DNA from: Paenibacillus macerans | Lineage (GTDB): Bacteria; Bacillota; Bacilli; Paenibacillales; Paenibacillaceae | Direction of reading: 5' to 3' | NCBI RefSeq assembly: GCF_023715465.1 | Contig: NZ_JAMBOE010000003.1 | Location: forward strand, 248,001-312,000 | Length of the DNA stretch: 64,000 nt | Shown: positions 50,998 through 59,282 of the stretch, piece after piece | Position numbering within the stretch: the stretch's first letter is position 1 | Layout: each line of letters begins with the position of its first letter | Translations under genes and position numbers: made by a program | The notes under the pieces: generated by a model | Database searches by the model: none | What the model saw: only the letters and a program-made list of their open reading frames with translations | Told to the model about the DNA's origin: nothing

Positions 50998-51090
50998 TTA
51001 CGCTCCCTGATTAAGCTCCGTACAACGCTTCATCGTGTTCATTTGTACGGAGCGGCGTGTTCTGACGAGTTTGACTAACTTGATATACAT
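50998..51090 (-). CDS. Leader peptide of the ABC-F gene (30 residues)
   Basis: A 30-codon ORF beginning MYIKLVKLVRTRRSVQMN, basic in composition. AAGGTGG lies 9 nt upstream. Its second half overlaps a perfect 11-bp stem (GCTCCGTACAA / TTGTACGGAGC, 51015-51053). Leader peptides of this kind precede antibiotic-induced ABC-F genes: a drug-stalled ribosome on the leader alters RNA folding and prevents termination further on. Expression of the peptide is inference. Confidence 0.6.
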   Translation of the reverse strand: MYIKLVKLVRTRRSVQMNTMKRCTELNQGA

Positions 51091-51228
51091 TCCAGACCCC
51101 CACCTTTTTAGAGGTTATTCATAAAGTCCTGACTTTTTGAACTCGCACTTAATAGAGGTTGCTCAAAAAGTTACTTATGAAATATTATCACATGCTGGTT
51201 ACAGAGGTCAATTCGGATAAAACTTGTG

Positions 51229-52077
51229 TTACATCTTCCGGTATTCGCTTGGCGGCAGCCCGGTCGCTTTTTTGAACTGGCGTGAAAAATAAAGGGCGTC
51301 ATTAAAGCCGACCGAGGCGGCGATCTGGTCCACGGTGAGCGGGCCTGCCAAGAGTTCCTTCGCCTTTTCGATCCGCACCTTCATTAAGTACTGTTTGGGC
51401 GAAAGGCCTGTTCGCGCCTTGAAAGCATGAAACAGATGGGCCCGGTGGTAGCCGAGCTTGCGGGACAACTCGCCGATGCTGATCGGCTGGTAGTATTGCA
51501 GCGTAATCCAGCGGACCGCCTGTTCCACCTGCCGGTCGATCATCGCGGGCTCCAGCGTTTCGGGAGCTTGCAGGGTCTCCCGGTTCGCGAGCCCAAACTG
51601 ATGAAACAACAGCGCCAGCCATCCCGACGCCTCCAGGCTCTCCAGCCTTGGGTCATCCGCTTGCCGGAACGCCAAGCGAATCCGGGTATAGAGGTGGTGT
51701 AAGGCCGTGATGTCCCCGGAATGGCATACAGGATTGCCTGGCGTAATGCCGATGTCGGCCAGCTGCCTGGAGACGCCCGTTCCTTTTAGGGCAACCCATG
51801 CATAATGCCAGGGCTTTTGTGTATCCGCCTCATACGAAAACAAAACTCCCGGAAAAATAACAAAAGTATCACCCGGACAGCAGCGGCGGTATTGATCCCT
51901 CCAGCGAAACTCCCCTTCCCCCTCCAGGACACTGTGGATAAGATAATAGTCATGCACGGACGGCCCGATTTTATGAGCGGGAATAGGGCGGCCTTCCCCG
52001 CTGAACAGCAGGGTCACGTCTTTTTCCCGGAAATCGGGATTGATGTTGTCTTCAAACATGTAATGGTCGGGAATCAT
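51229..52077 (-). CDS. AraC-family regulator with cupin sensor domain
   Basis: A 282-residue regulator. The N-terminal cupin-like arm (HDYYLIHSVLEGEGEFRWRD, then CCPGDTFVIFPGVLFSYEAD) binds a sugar. The C-terminal ~100 residues carry paired helix-turn-helices (ISIGELSRKLGYHRAHLFHA and VDQIAASVGFNDALYFSRQF). The ATG at 52077 has GGAGG upstream; the preceding in-frame codon lacks one. It is divergent from the GH4 gene and is its probable activator. Confidence 0.9.
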   Translation of the reverse strand: MIPDHYMFEDNINPDFREKDVTLLFSGEGRPIPAHKIGPSVHDYYLIHSVLEGEGEFRWRDQYRRCCPGDTFVIFPGVLFSYEADTQKPWHYAWVALKGTGVSRQLADIGITPGNPVCHSGDITALHHLYTRIRLAFRQADDPRLESLEASGWLALLFHQFGLANRETLQAPETLEPAMIDRQVEQAVRWITLQYYQPISIGELSRKLGYHRAHLFHAFKARTGLSPKQYLMKVRIEKAKELLAGPLTVDQIAASVGFNDALYFSRQFKKATGLPPSEYRKM

Positions 52078-52249
52078 CACAAACCTCCGGATCACCAACA
52101 TTTTCGGCTTCCTTACCAGTCTACTGCATTTCAGATTCTATACACAACATTTATCCATATCTTTCTTCGATTCCTCCATACTTTTCCCCTTCCGCCTAAG
52201 CTATATTGAAGACATGAATATAAGCCGGAAGAATGCGGAAATCCAAGAG

Positions 52250-52265
52250 GGTATCAAACGATACC
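52250..52265. promoter_or_regulatory. Inverted repeat before the GH4 gene
   Basis: GGTATC-AAAC-GATACC is a perfect inverted repeat 48-63 bp upstream of the GH4 start, downstream of a TATATT at 52202-52207. It is a candidate regulator site in the AraC/GH4 divergent region. Confidence 0.4.
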
Positions 52266-52312
52266 AAGGCGCCCTTCCGCTCGGCTGTGCAATCAAAAGG
52301 AGGAACTTTTCA

Positions 52313-53611
52313 ATGTCTAAAATTACATTTATCGGGGCCGGAAGCACGGTTTTTGCCAAAAATGTGCTGGGCGACTGCATGCAGACGCCCGCTCTGCAGG
52401 GATTTGAACTGGCGCTGTATGATATCGATCATGAGCGGCTGCGGGACTCGGAGAACATGCTAAACAATCTGAAGCGCAGCAGCGGCAGCACCTGCGTCGT
52501 CAAAGCTTACAGCGACCGCAAAGAAGCCTTGCGGGGGGCAAAATACGTGATTAACGCCATCCAGGTCGGCGGTTACGATCCTTGCACCATCACGGATTTC
52601 GAAATCCCCAAGAAATACGGACTGCGCCAGACGATCGCCGACACGGTTGGGATCGGCGGCATCTTCCGCAACCTCAGGACGATTCCGGTCATGCTGGAAT
52701 TCGCCGCCGATATCCGTGAAGTTTGTCCTGACGCCCTGTTTTTGAATTACACGAATCCGATGGCCGTGCTGACGAACGTGATGAACACGTACGGCCAAGT
52801 GCGTACCGTCGGGCTTTGCCACAGCGTACAGGCCTGCATCCCCGATTTGTTCAAAAGCTTGGAAATGGACAAAACCGGAGTGCAGGCGAAGATCGCCGGG
52901 ATCAACCACATGGCCTGGCTGCTGGAGGTTACCCGGGACGGCGTGGATTTGTATCCGGAAATCAAACGGCGGGCGGCGGAAAAACAAAAACAGCCTCACA
53001 AGGACATGGTGCGCTTTGAGATGATGCTGAAATTCGGCTATTACATCACGGAATCGTCGGAGCATAACGCCGAATATCATCCTTATTTCATCAAGCGTAA
53101 TTATCCCGAGCTGATCGACCGCTTCCAAATCCCGTTGGACGAATACCCGCGCCGCTGTGTCAGCCAGATCGCTAACTGGGAAAAAATGCGGGAGGAGCTC
53201 GTGAACAACACGGAATTGAAACATGAGCGTTCGCATGAATACGCCTCCTATATCATGGAAGCGATTGAAACCGATGTGCCGTTCAAAATCGGCGGCAACG
53301 TGATGAATACGGGGCTGATTCCCAACCTTCCGAAGGAAGCCTGCGTCGAAGTGCCTTGCCTGGTGGACGCCAGCGGCATCACCCCGACTTATGTCGGCGA
53401 TCTTCCCCCGCAGTGCGCGGCTTTGAACCGGACGAACATCAATACTCAACTGTTAACGATCGAAGCGGCCATCACCGGCAAAAAAGAGCATATTTACCAT
53501 GCGGCGATGCTGGACCCCCATACTTCGGCGGAGCTGTCCATGGACGATATCATCGCGCTGTGCGACGACTTGATCGAAGCGCACGGCGACTGGCTGCCGG
53601 CTTACCGCTAA
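52313..53611 (+). CDS. GH4-family alpha-galactosidase/alpha-glucosidase
   Basis: A 432-residue NAD- and Mn-dependent glycosidase of family GH4. The N-terminal Rossmann motif is ITFIGAGSTVFAKN. The metal and substrate segments are FLNYTNPMAVLTNVM, GLCHSVQ (metal-binding Cys) and GINHMAWLLEV (His). Length and motifs fit the MelA alpha-galactosidase branch best, although other GH4 specificities cannot be excluded. The ATG at 52313 has AAAAGGAGG 9 nt upstream. It is cytoplasmic, so an importer encoded elsewhere must supply the substrate. It is divergent from the AraC regulator. Confidence 0.88.
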   Translation: MSKITFIGAGSTVFAKNVLGDCMQTPALQGFELALYDIDHERLRDSENMLNNLKRSSGSTCVVKAYSDRKEALRGAKYVINAIQVGGYDPCTITDFEIPKKYGLRQTIADTVGIGGIFRNLRTIPVMLEFAADIREVCPDALFLNYTNPMAVLTNVMNTYGQVRTVGLCHSVQACIPDLFKSLEMDKTGVQAKIAGINHMAWLLEVTRDGVDLYPEIKRRAAEKQKQPHKDMVRFEMMLKFGYYITESSEHNAEYHPYFIKRNYPELIDRFQIPLDEYPRRCVSQIANWEKMREELVNNTELKHERSHEYASYIMEAIETDVPFKIGGNVMNTGLIPNLPKEACVEVPCLVDASGITPTYVGDLPPQCAALNRTNINTQLLTIEAAITGKKEHIYHAAMLDPHTSAELSMDDIIALCDDLIEAHGDWLPAYR

Positions 53612-53618
53612 ACGCCAA

Positions 53619-53657
53619 AGCGCGCAGGAGAAAAAATCTCCCGCGAGCTTTTTTTTA
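53619..53657 (+). terminator. Terminator of the GH4 gene
   Basis: GCGCGCAGGAGA and TCTCCCGCGAGC form a stem with a six-base A loop, followed by a T tract. Confidence 0.85.
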
Positions 53658-53781
53658 TGACAATACTCCGTATCTTGCTCCAAGATGGACATTATGTTAC
53701 TGTGATGACAGCGATCTTTTAATAGTAATGATTTCGTTTAAGTATAATATATATAAACGCCTGGCAGAAGGGTGATAGTTA

Positions 53782-54162
53782 ATGACACGTTCGATAAATA
53801 CGGCAAATTCGGCAGAAGAATGCGATACAAGCTGCTCGGGATCCCCGGGGGATTTGGCTGCGATTAAAGCAGAGCTCATCGATGACCAAGCGGCGATTCA
53901 GTTTGCCGACTGGTTTAAGGCTTTCAGCGATCCGACACGCGTCAAAATCATCAGCGCCCTGCTAAAAAGGGAGTTGTGCGTCCATGATTTGACGGTGCTG
54001 CTTGAAATGGGGCAGTCGGCCGTTTCCCACCAGCTGCGGTACCTGCGCAACCTGAGAATCGTTAAGCGGCGCAAGGCCGGAAAGACGGTCTTTTATTCGC
54101 TTGACGACGCTCACATCGAGCAGATTTTTCTCCAAACCCTTCAGCACACCAACCACGGATGA
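53782..54162 (+). CDS. ArsR/SmtB-family metal-sensing repressor (CadC-like)
   Basis: A 126-residue winged-helix repressor. The core FSDPTRVKIISALLKRELCV leads to the recognition helix (MGQSAVSHQLRYLRNLRIVK). Metal ligands resemble CadC: an N-terminal CDTSC pair and ELCVHDL in helix 3, where the second Cys of CadC (ELCVCDL) is His here. A C-terminal helix (DDAHIEQIFLQTLQHTNH) supplies the Asp/His ligands of an alpha-5 site. It converges on the CadA-type ATPase gene, which has an ArsR-type operator, and is its likely repressor. Its own promoter includes TATAAT at 53743-53748. Confidence 0.88.
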   Translation: MTRSINTANSAEECDTSCSGSPGDLAAIKAELIDDQAAIQFADWFKAFSDPTRVKIISALLKRELCVHDLTVLLEMGQSAVSHQLRYLRNLRIVKRRKAGKTVFYSLDDAHIEQIFLQTLQHTNHG

Positions 54163-54172
54163 TACGAAAAAC

Positions 54173-54240
54173 CGCAGATCGGCCCCGTACCGGCCACGGC
54201 GGGCAGCACGCCACGGCCCAGTACGAGAGCGGGATCTGCG
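54173..54240. repeat. Long inverted repeat between convergent metal-resistance genes
   Basis: CGCAGATC (54173-54180) and GATCTGCG (54233-54240) enclose GC-rich inner arms (GGCCACGGCG with CGCCACGGCC). It may end both transcripts but lacks a T tract. Confidence 0.4.
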
Positions 54241-54269
54241 ATTGCACATCTCACCCAAGCCAAATTCCC

Positions 54270-56492
54270 TTAACTCAAATTGGGCTTGATCTTCATGACG
54301 CGCATTGCGTTTAAAACAGCAAGCAGAGTGACGCCCACATCCGAGAACACCGCTTCCCACATCGTCGCAATCCCAAACGCGCCCAGGAGCAGGAAGACCG
54401 CTTTGACGAGCAGCGCAAAAATAATGTTCTGCCAGACGATACGCCGGGTTCTTTTCGCAATATGAATCGCGGAAGCCAGCTTGGAGGGCTCGTCGGTCAT
54501 GATGACGATATCGGCCGCTTCAATCGCCGCGTCGGACCCGAGGCCGCCCATGGCCACGCCGACATCCGCTCTGGCCAACACCGGTGTGTCGTTGATCCCG
54601 TCGCCGACGAACACGATCTTTTCTTTGCTCGATTTCTGGCGGTCGATCTTTTCCAGTTCCTCCACCTTATGCTGCGGCAGCAGTTCGGCCCGTACCTCGT
54701 CGACGCCCAGCTTTTTGCCGATCGCTTCGCCCACCGCCTTAATATCGCCCGTCAGCATCACAATCTTCTTCACGCCGAGATTTTTCAGGGAACGGATCGC
54801 CTGCGCCGAATCCTCCTTGACCTCGTCGGCTATGACCAAATAACCGGCATATTGCTTATCGATCGCGACATGCACGATGGTGCCCAGCTCGGTAGGCGCG
54901 GCGAAATCGATATTTTCCCGTTTCATCAGCTTCGCGTTCCCGGCCAGCACCTCCCTGCCTTCGAACGTAACCTGGATGCCGTGCCCCGATATTTCGTTGT
55001 AACCCGCAAGCAGTTCTTCATTTAGTTCCCGACCGTAAGCTTCCCTGATCGACTGAGCGATCGGATGGGTGGAGTGCATCTCGGCAAAAGCGGCCTGACG
55101 CAGCAGCTCCTGCTCGGTCCATCCGTTTTGCGGATAAATGCCGTTCACTTTAAAGGCACCTTTGGTCAGCGTTCCTGTTTTATCGAACACGACATATTTG
55201 ACGTCATTCAGCGCTTCCAGGTAATTGCTGCCCTTGACCAGCACGCCGTTCTTGGAAGAAGCGCCGATGCCGCCGAAGAAGCCGAGCGGAATCGAAACCA
55301 CCAGGGCGCAAGGACAGGAAATAACCAAAAAGATAAGCGCCCGGTATACCCAATCCGCGAAGGTCGCGCCGCTAATGATCAACGGAGGAAGCACGGCCAG
55401 CAAAGCGGCGACAATGACGACAACCGGCGTGTAGTATCGGGCAAACTTCGTAATGAAGTTTTCCGTCGGCGCCTTTTTGCTGCTGGCGTTCTCCACCAGA
55501 TCGAGAATTTTGGCCACGGTCGACTCGCCGAACACCTTCGTGACCTCGATCGTCAGAACCCCGTTTTTGTTGATAAATCCGCTCAGCACGTCATCGCCGG
55601 CAGCCACTTCGCGCGGTACGGATTCACCGGTCAGCGCCGAGGTGTCCATAGCCGAGTTTCCTTCCGCAACTTTGCCGTCGAGAGGTACCTTTTCGCCGGG
55701 GCGAACGATGATCAGATCTCCGATCCGTACTTCCTCCGGGCTCACGCGTTTGATTTCGTCGCCCGCTTTCAAATTGGCAAAATCCGGTCTAATATCCATC
55801 AGCGCGCTGATCGATTTCCGCGACCGGTTGACGGCAATGCTCTGGAACAGTTCGCCAACCTGGTAGAAGAGCATAACAGCCACGCCTTCGGGGTACTCCC
55901 CGATCACAAACGCGCCGACGGTCGCGATTGACATCAGGAAGTTTTCATCGAACACCTGGCCCCTGACGATATTTTTCAGCGCCTTGTAGACGACATCTCC
56001 GCCTACAATTAAATAGGAGGCCAGAAACAGGATCAGTTCAAGCTCCCGCCCCAAGGGTAACGCGAATGCCGCCGCGCCAATGACAAAACCTGCTGCCAGG
56101 CGGGCGACCATAATTTTCAGGCTTTGCGCCCCGTGGTCATGGGAATGGCCGTGTCCATCCTCCGCCGCTTCGGTGCCATGATCATTCGCGTGATCATGAC
56201 CGTGTCCATGATCGTGGTTATGGGCCCGTTTAACTCCCGCCGCCCCGTGCTCCAATACCTTGACGTCAGGCTCTAATGCGCGAATTTTTTTCTTGGCCTG
56301 CTCCAGGATCTCCTCGCTGCGGTTCACAGCCATTTCCATGGTTAACGTTTTGTTTACAAAATTCACCGAACAAGCCGAAACCCCGTCAATGCTCTGAACA
56401 CCGTTCTCGATTTTCATCGCACAGTTTGCGCAATCCAAGCCTTCTAACACAAATTTACGTTTAACTATCCCAGCAGCCGTTTCCATCCGCAT
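54270..56492 (-). CDS. cadA: Heavy-metal P-type ATPase (Cd/Zn/Pb exporter)
   Basis: A 740-residue P1B-type ATPase. The N-terminal HMA domain has GLDCANCAMK. A His-rich linker at about residues 85-120 follows (HNHDHGHGHDH and GHGHSHDHG). About eight membrane helices include the SCPCALV metal-transport motif. The phosphorylation site is DKTGTLT, HP motif THPIAQS, and nucleotide/hinge motif GDGINDTPVLARADVGVAMG. CPC plus the ArsR-type regulator indicates Cd2+/Zn2+/Pb2+ rather than Cu+. The ATG at 56492 is taken as start, since the GTG at 56498 overlaps the GAGGAG site. The His-rich linker suggests extra zinc binding. Confidence 0.93.
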   Translation of the reverse strand: MRMETAAGIVKRKFVLEGLDCANCAMKIENGVQSIDGVSACSVNFVNKTLTMEMAVNRSEEILEQAKKKIRALEPDVKVLEHGAAGVKRAHNHDHGHGHDHANDHGTEAAEDGHGHSHDHGAQSLKIMVARLAAGFVIGAAAFALPLGRELELILFLASYLIVGGDVVYKALKNIVRGQVFDENFLMSIATVGAFVIGEYPEGVAVMLFYQVGELFQSIAVNRSRKSISALMDIRPDFANLKAGDEIKRVSPEEVRIGDLIIVRPGEKVPLDGKVAEGNSAMDTSALTGESVPREVAAGDDVLSGFINKNGVLTIEVTKVFGESTVAKILDLVENASSKKAPTENFITKFARYYTPVVVIVAALLAVLPPLIISGATFADWVYRALIFLVISCPCALVVSIPLGFFGGIGASSKNGVLVKGSNYLEALNDVKYVVFDKTGTLTKGAFKVNGIYPQNGWTEQELLRQAAFAEMHSTHPIAQSIREAYGRELNEELLAGYNEISGHGIQVTFEGREVLAGNAKLMKRENIDFAAPTELGTIVHVAIDKQYAGYLVIADEVKEDSAQAIRSLKNLGVKKIVMLTGDIKAVGEAIGKKLGVDEVRAELLPQHKVEELEKIDRQKSSKEKIVFVGDGINDTPVLARADVGVAMGGLGSDAAIEAADIVIMTDEPSKLASAIHIAKRTRRIVWQNIIFALLVKAVFLLLGAFGIATMWEAVFSDVGVTLLAVLNAMRVMKIKPNLS

Positions 56493-56514
56493 GCTCACTC
56501 CTCAATAAAAAACG

Positions 56515-56538
56515 ATATATGAGTAAATGTTCATATAT
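56515..56538. promoter_or_regulatory. ArsR/SmtB-type operator before cadA
   Basis: ATATATGA-N8-TCATATAT is a perfect inverted repeat of the 12-2-12 type bound by SmtB/CadC/CzrA proteins. It lies 23-46 bp before the cadA start. Confidence 0.75.
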
Positions 56539-56664
56539 AGTATATTCTTGTTGCTTAGCCAGTGTCAACAAAAATCAACACACTTGGGCGTTTTCTGCGG
56601 TTCTGCCGATCCTGTATGATATGATAGAACTTATAATGATGCGGATGAAAAAGGAGCCTTTCAC

Positions 56665-57567
56665 GTGGATGACAAAGACGCCGCGATACTGCAATACGTT
56701 GCCCTGGAGCAAAGCCTGACCAAAGCCGCGGAACGGCTGTATATGACGCAGCCGGCATTGACCTACCGGATTCAGCAGATGGAACGTGAATTCGGCGTGC
56801 CGCTGATTGTTAAACATGCCAAGGGGACTTACCTGACCCCCGAGGGCGAGGTATTGGCCGCCTATGCGAAAAAAAATCGGGACGAACTGAAGCGGCTAAA
56901 GGATTATCTCCTGAATATGGGCAGCCGGGTCAGGGGCACGCTTCGTCTCGGCGTCGCCAGCTATTATGGCCTGTACAAGCTCCCTCCCCTGCTCAAAACA
57001 TTCAAGGCTCTGTACCCCGAGGTCCAGTTCAACGTCACCTGTGCGCTCAGCCCGGAAATTTTGGATTTGCTGGCCGATCAGGAGATCCATATCGGGATCG
57101 TGCGCGGGGATTACCCTTGGGGAGAATCGCGTTATCTGCTGCATGACGAACCGATCTGCCTGATCTCCAAAGAGCCGGTCGACCTGGACAAGCTGCCGGA
57201 GCTGCCGCATATCCATTACAGCGAACCGAAAGCCAAGGCAGTCCGCCAAACCCCGTCCCATTTCAGCCAAACAATACAAGCCTGGTGGCATGAGCATTAC
57301 GATGCGCCTCCCTCCATCGCGATGCAGGTGGACGCCTACGAAACCTGCAAGGAGATGGTCAAGCACGGGCTCGGATACTCCATCGTTCCGGGGGTATTCG
57401 TCAAACCTGAGGACGGGCTGTATACTGTTGAGCTTATAAGAGGAAGCGGCGAGCCGATCCGGCGGAACACGTGGATGCTGTACCGTGAATCCTCCCTGGA
57501 GCTGGCGATCGCGGAACGGTTCATCGATTTTATGAAGACGGAACATCCTTCCGGAGATGCCCAGTAG
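56665..57567 (+). CDS. LysR-family transcriptional regulator
   Basis: A 300-residue regulator. The N-terminal helix-turn-helix (LTKAAERLYMTQPALTYRIQ, then QMEREFGVPLIVKHAKGTYL) is classic LysR. The C-terminal two-lobed effector domain starts GTLRLGVASYYGLYKLPPLL. The GTG start has AAGGAG 8 nt upstream. The downstream M20 amidohydrolase/YfcC operon has a T-N11-A-like inverted repeat before it, so it is the likely target, although a repeat element and terminator separate the two units. Confidence 0.9.
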   Translation: MDDKDAAILQYVALEQSLTKAAERLYMTQPALTYRIQQMEREFGVPLIVKHAKGTYLTPEGEVLAAYAKKNRDELKRLKDYLLNMGSRVRGTLRLGVASYYGLYKLPPLLKTFKALYPEVQFNVTCALSPEILDLLADQEIHIGIVRGDYPWGESRYLLHDEPICLISKEPVDLDKLPELPHIHYSEPKAKAVRQTPSHFSQTIQAWWHEHYDAPPSIAMQVDAYETCKEMVKHGLGYSIVPGVFVKPEDGLYTVELIRGSGEPIRRNTWMLYRESSLELAIAERFIDFMKTEHPSGDAQ

Positions 57568-57623
57568 AACGATCCGTTAATAACGCGGTCAGGCGGCCGG
57601 CCCCTGAGAAACTCCAGCGAAAA

Positions 57624-57822
57624 AATAAGGACAAAAAAGGGCGTTATTCCAGCGCTATCCTCCATTCAAAACGAAATAGAGGCAATTGATGTCGCTATTT
57701 TCGCCGGTCGCAAGGAAATTCTCTCGTTCTGGGCCATTCGTGGGAAAATAAGTACAAAAAATACCGCTAATGGATATGAACATGCCTGACTCCGGATAAT
57801 AAGAACATAAAATTCCGCTATT
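57624..57822. repeat. Four-palindrome intergenic element D
   Basis: Four 25-nt units begin AATAAGG, AATAGAG, AATAAGT and AATAAGA and end GTTATT, CTATT or CTAAT, at 57624, 57675, 57747 and 57798. Centres are 51, 72 and 51 bp apart. The inverted relation of the two halves is not clear here. It lies between the LysR stop codon and a terminator. Confidence 0.7.
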
Positions 57823-57879
57823 TCCCCTCCTATTTTCTCCTGAGTTGTCAAACCTTATTTATGGAACCGTCTACTAGGA

Positions 57880-57910
57880 GTCCCGCCAGCGGCGCGGGGC
57901 TTCTTTTTTT
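57880..57910 (+). terminator. Terminator downstream of the LysR gene and element D
   Basis: CCCGC and GCGGG form a short GC stem followed by CTTCTTTTTTT. If it serves LysR, element D is part of the LysR 3' untranslated RNA. Confidence 0.6.
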
Positions 57911-58008
57911 GCCCTTACGAATCCATAAATATTTTTTGGGCCCTGCACAAAAATATCTTAATTGTACATCTCCCTGCCGGAGCCTTTATTATTTAATTCA
58001 TATTATTG

Positions 58009-58028
58009 CATAAATATACGATTTTATG
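58009..58028. promoter_or_regulatory. LysR-type inverted repeat before the amidohydrolase gene
   Basis: CATAAATATACGATTTTATG has CATAAA and TTTATG arms. A 12-bp perfect palindrome GCGGTTAACCGC follows at 58032-58043. Both lie within 70 bp upstream of the start codon. Confidence 0.45.
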
Positions 58029-58076
58029 TTTGCGGTTAACCGCGGGCACTCAGAATAAAGAACAGGTGGGATAAGC

Positions 58077-59282
58077 ATGAACAGGCAACTTGGGAAAGAG
58101 CATAAACAACAAATTATTCAGGCGGTTGACGAGCGCGACACACTGCTGCGGGAAATTTCACTGCGGATTCACGCCAATCCGGAGCTTAGCTTTCATGAGC
58201 ACCAAGCCCAGGCTTGGCTTACCGAGCCGTTGATCGAAGCCGGGTTTCAGGTGGAAAAAGGTATCTCCGAGCTGCCGACCTCCTTCCGGGCAACCTGGGA
58301 AGGCGCGCCGGGCGGACCGACGATCGCGCTGCTGGCCGAATACGATGCGCTGCCGGGCATCGGCCATGCCTGCGGCCATAACCTGATCGGCACGGCGGCG
58401 GTCGGCGCCGCGCTGGCCCTGAAGGACGCCTGTCCGCAGCTGCCCGGCAAAATCGTCGTGCTCGGCACCCCAGCCGAAGAGGAAGGCGGCGGCAAAATCA
58501 TCATGTGCCAAAACGGCGTGTTCGACGAGGTGGACGCGGCCATGATGGTCCATCCGCAGAACAAAACGATGGTGCTGCGCGGCGCGCTCGCCTGCGTGGA
58601 TGCGACCTTTACGTTCCACGGGAAGCAGGCGCACGCCTCCTCTGCCCCGGAAAAAGGCATCAGCGCGCTCGATGCGCTTGTCAACGCATATGTAGCGATC
58701 AATTCGCTGCGGCAATTTATGAAAGAGGACGTGCGGATTCACGGCATTATTACCAAAGGCGGGGACGCGCCAAACGTTGTGCCGGAGCTCGCCGAAATGG
58801 TATTTATCCTGCGAGCGTCCACCGTGAATGAGCTTGAAGAGGTCAGAACCAAGGTGTACCGGGCCGTCCGGGCCGCCGCCGAAGGCGTTGGCGCCACTGT
58901 CGATATCGCTGAGGGGCTGATTTATGCCGAGCGCAACAACAACAAGGCTTTGGCGGAATTGTTCGCCCAAAACCTTGAGACCCTCGGCATTAAGGTCAAC
59001 GATCCGCCGCAAAAAGGCGGTGTCGGATCGTCGGACATCGGCAACGTCAGCCAAATGACCGCCGCGATCCATCCTTATATCCGGCTTGGCGACGCGACTA
59101 CGCATACCCCGGAATTCGCCGCACTTGCCGGTTCCGAGGAAGGCATGATCGAGTTGAACCGGGCCGCTAAATCGCTGGCCCTGACAGCTTACGATTTATG
59201 TTATGACCAAGAAGCGATGCGCCAGGTAAGAAACGAATTCGAAACATGGAAAGCGCAAAGAAACGGAGGACAAGGCTCATGA
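58077..59282 (+). CDS. M20-family amidohydrolase (AbgB / N-acyl amino acid hydrolase type)
   Basis: A 401-residue metallopeptidase-fold amidohydrolase. Metal-binding segments are LAEYDALPGIGHACGHNLIG, TPAEEEGGGKI and MMVHPQNKT, and the dimerisation domain begins HGKQAHASSAPEKGISALDA. This subfamily cleaves p-aminobenzoyl-glutamate or N-acyl amino acids. Its stop codon overlaps the start of the YfcC-type transporter gene (ATGA), so uptake and cleavage are coupled, the same logic as abgB-abgT. The substrate is not certain. Confidence 0.88.
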   Translation: MNRQLGKEHKQQIIQAVDERDTLLREISLRIHANPELSFHEHQAQAWLTEPLIEAGFQVEKGISELPTSFRATWEGAPGGPTIALLAEYDALPGIGHACGHNLIGTAAVGAALALKDACPQLPGKIVVLGTPAEEEGGGKIIMCQNGVFDEVDAAMMVHPQNKTMVLRGALACVDATFTFHGKQAHASSAPEKGISALDALVNAYVAINSLRQFMKEDVRIHGIITKGGDAPNVVPELAEMVFILRASTVNELEEVRTKVYRAVRAAAEGVGATVDIAEGLIYAERNNNKALAELFAQNLETLGIKVNDPPQKGGVGSSDIGNVSQMTAAIHPYIRLGDATTHTPEFAALAGSEEGMIELNRAAKSLALTAYDLCYDQEAMRQVRNEFETWKAQRNGGQGS

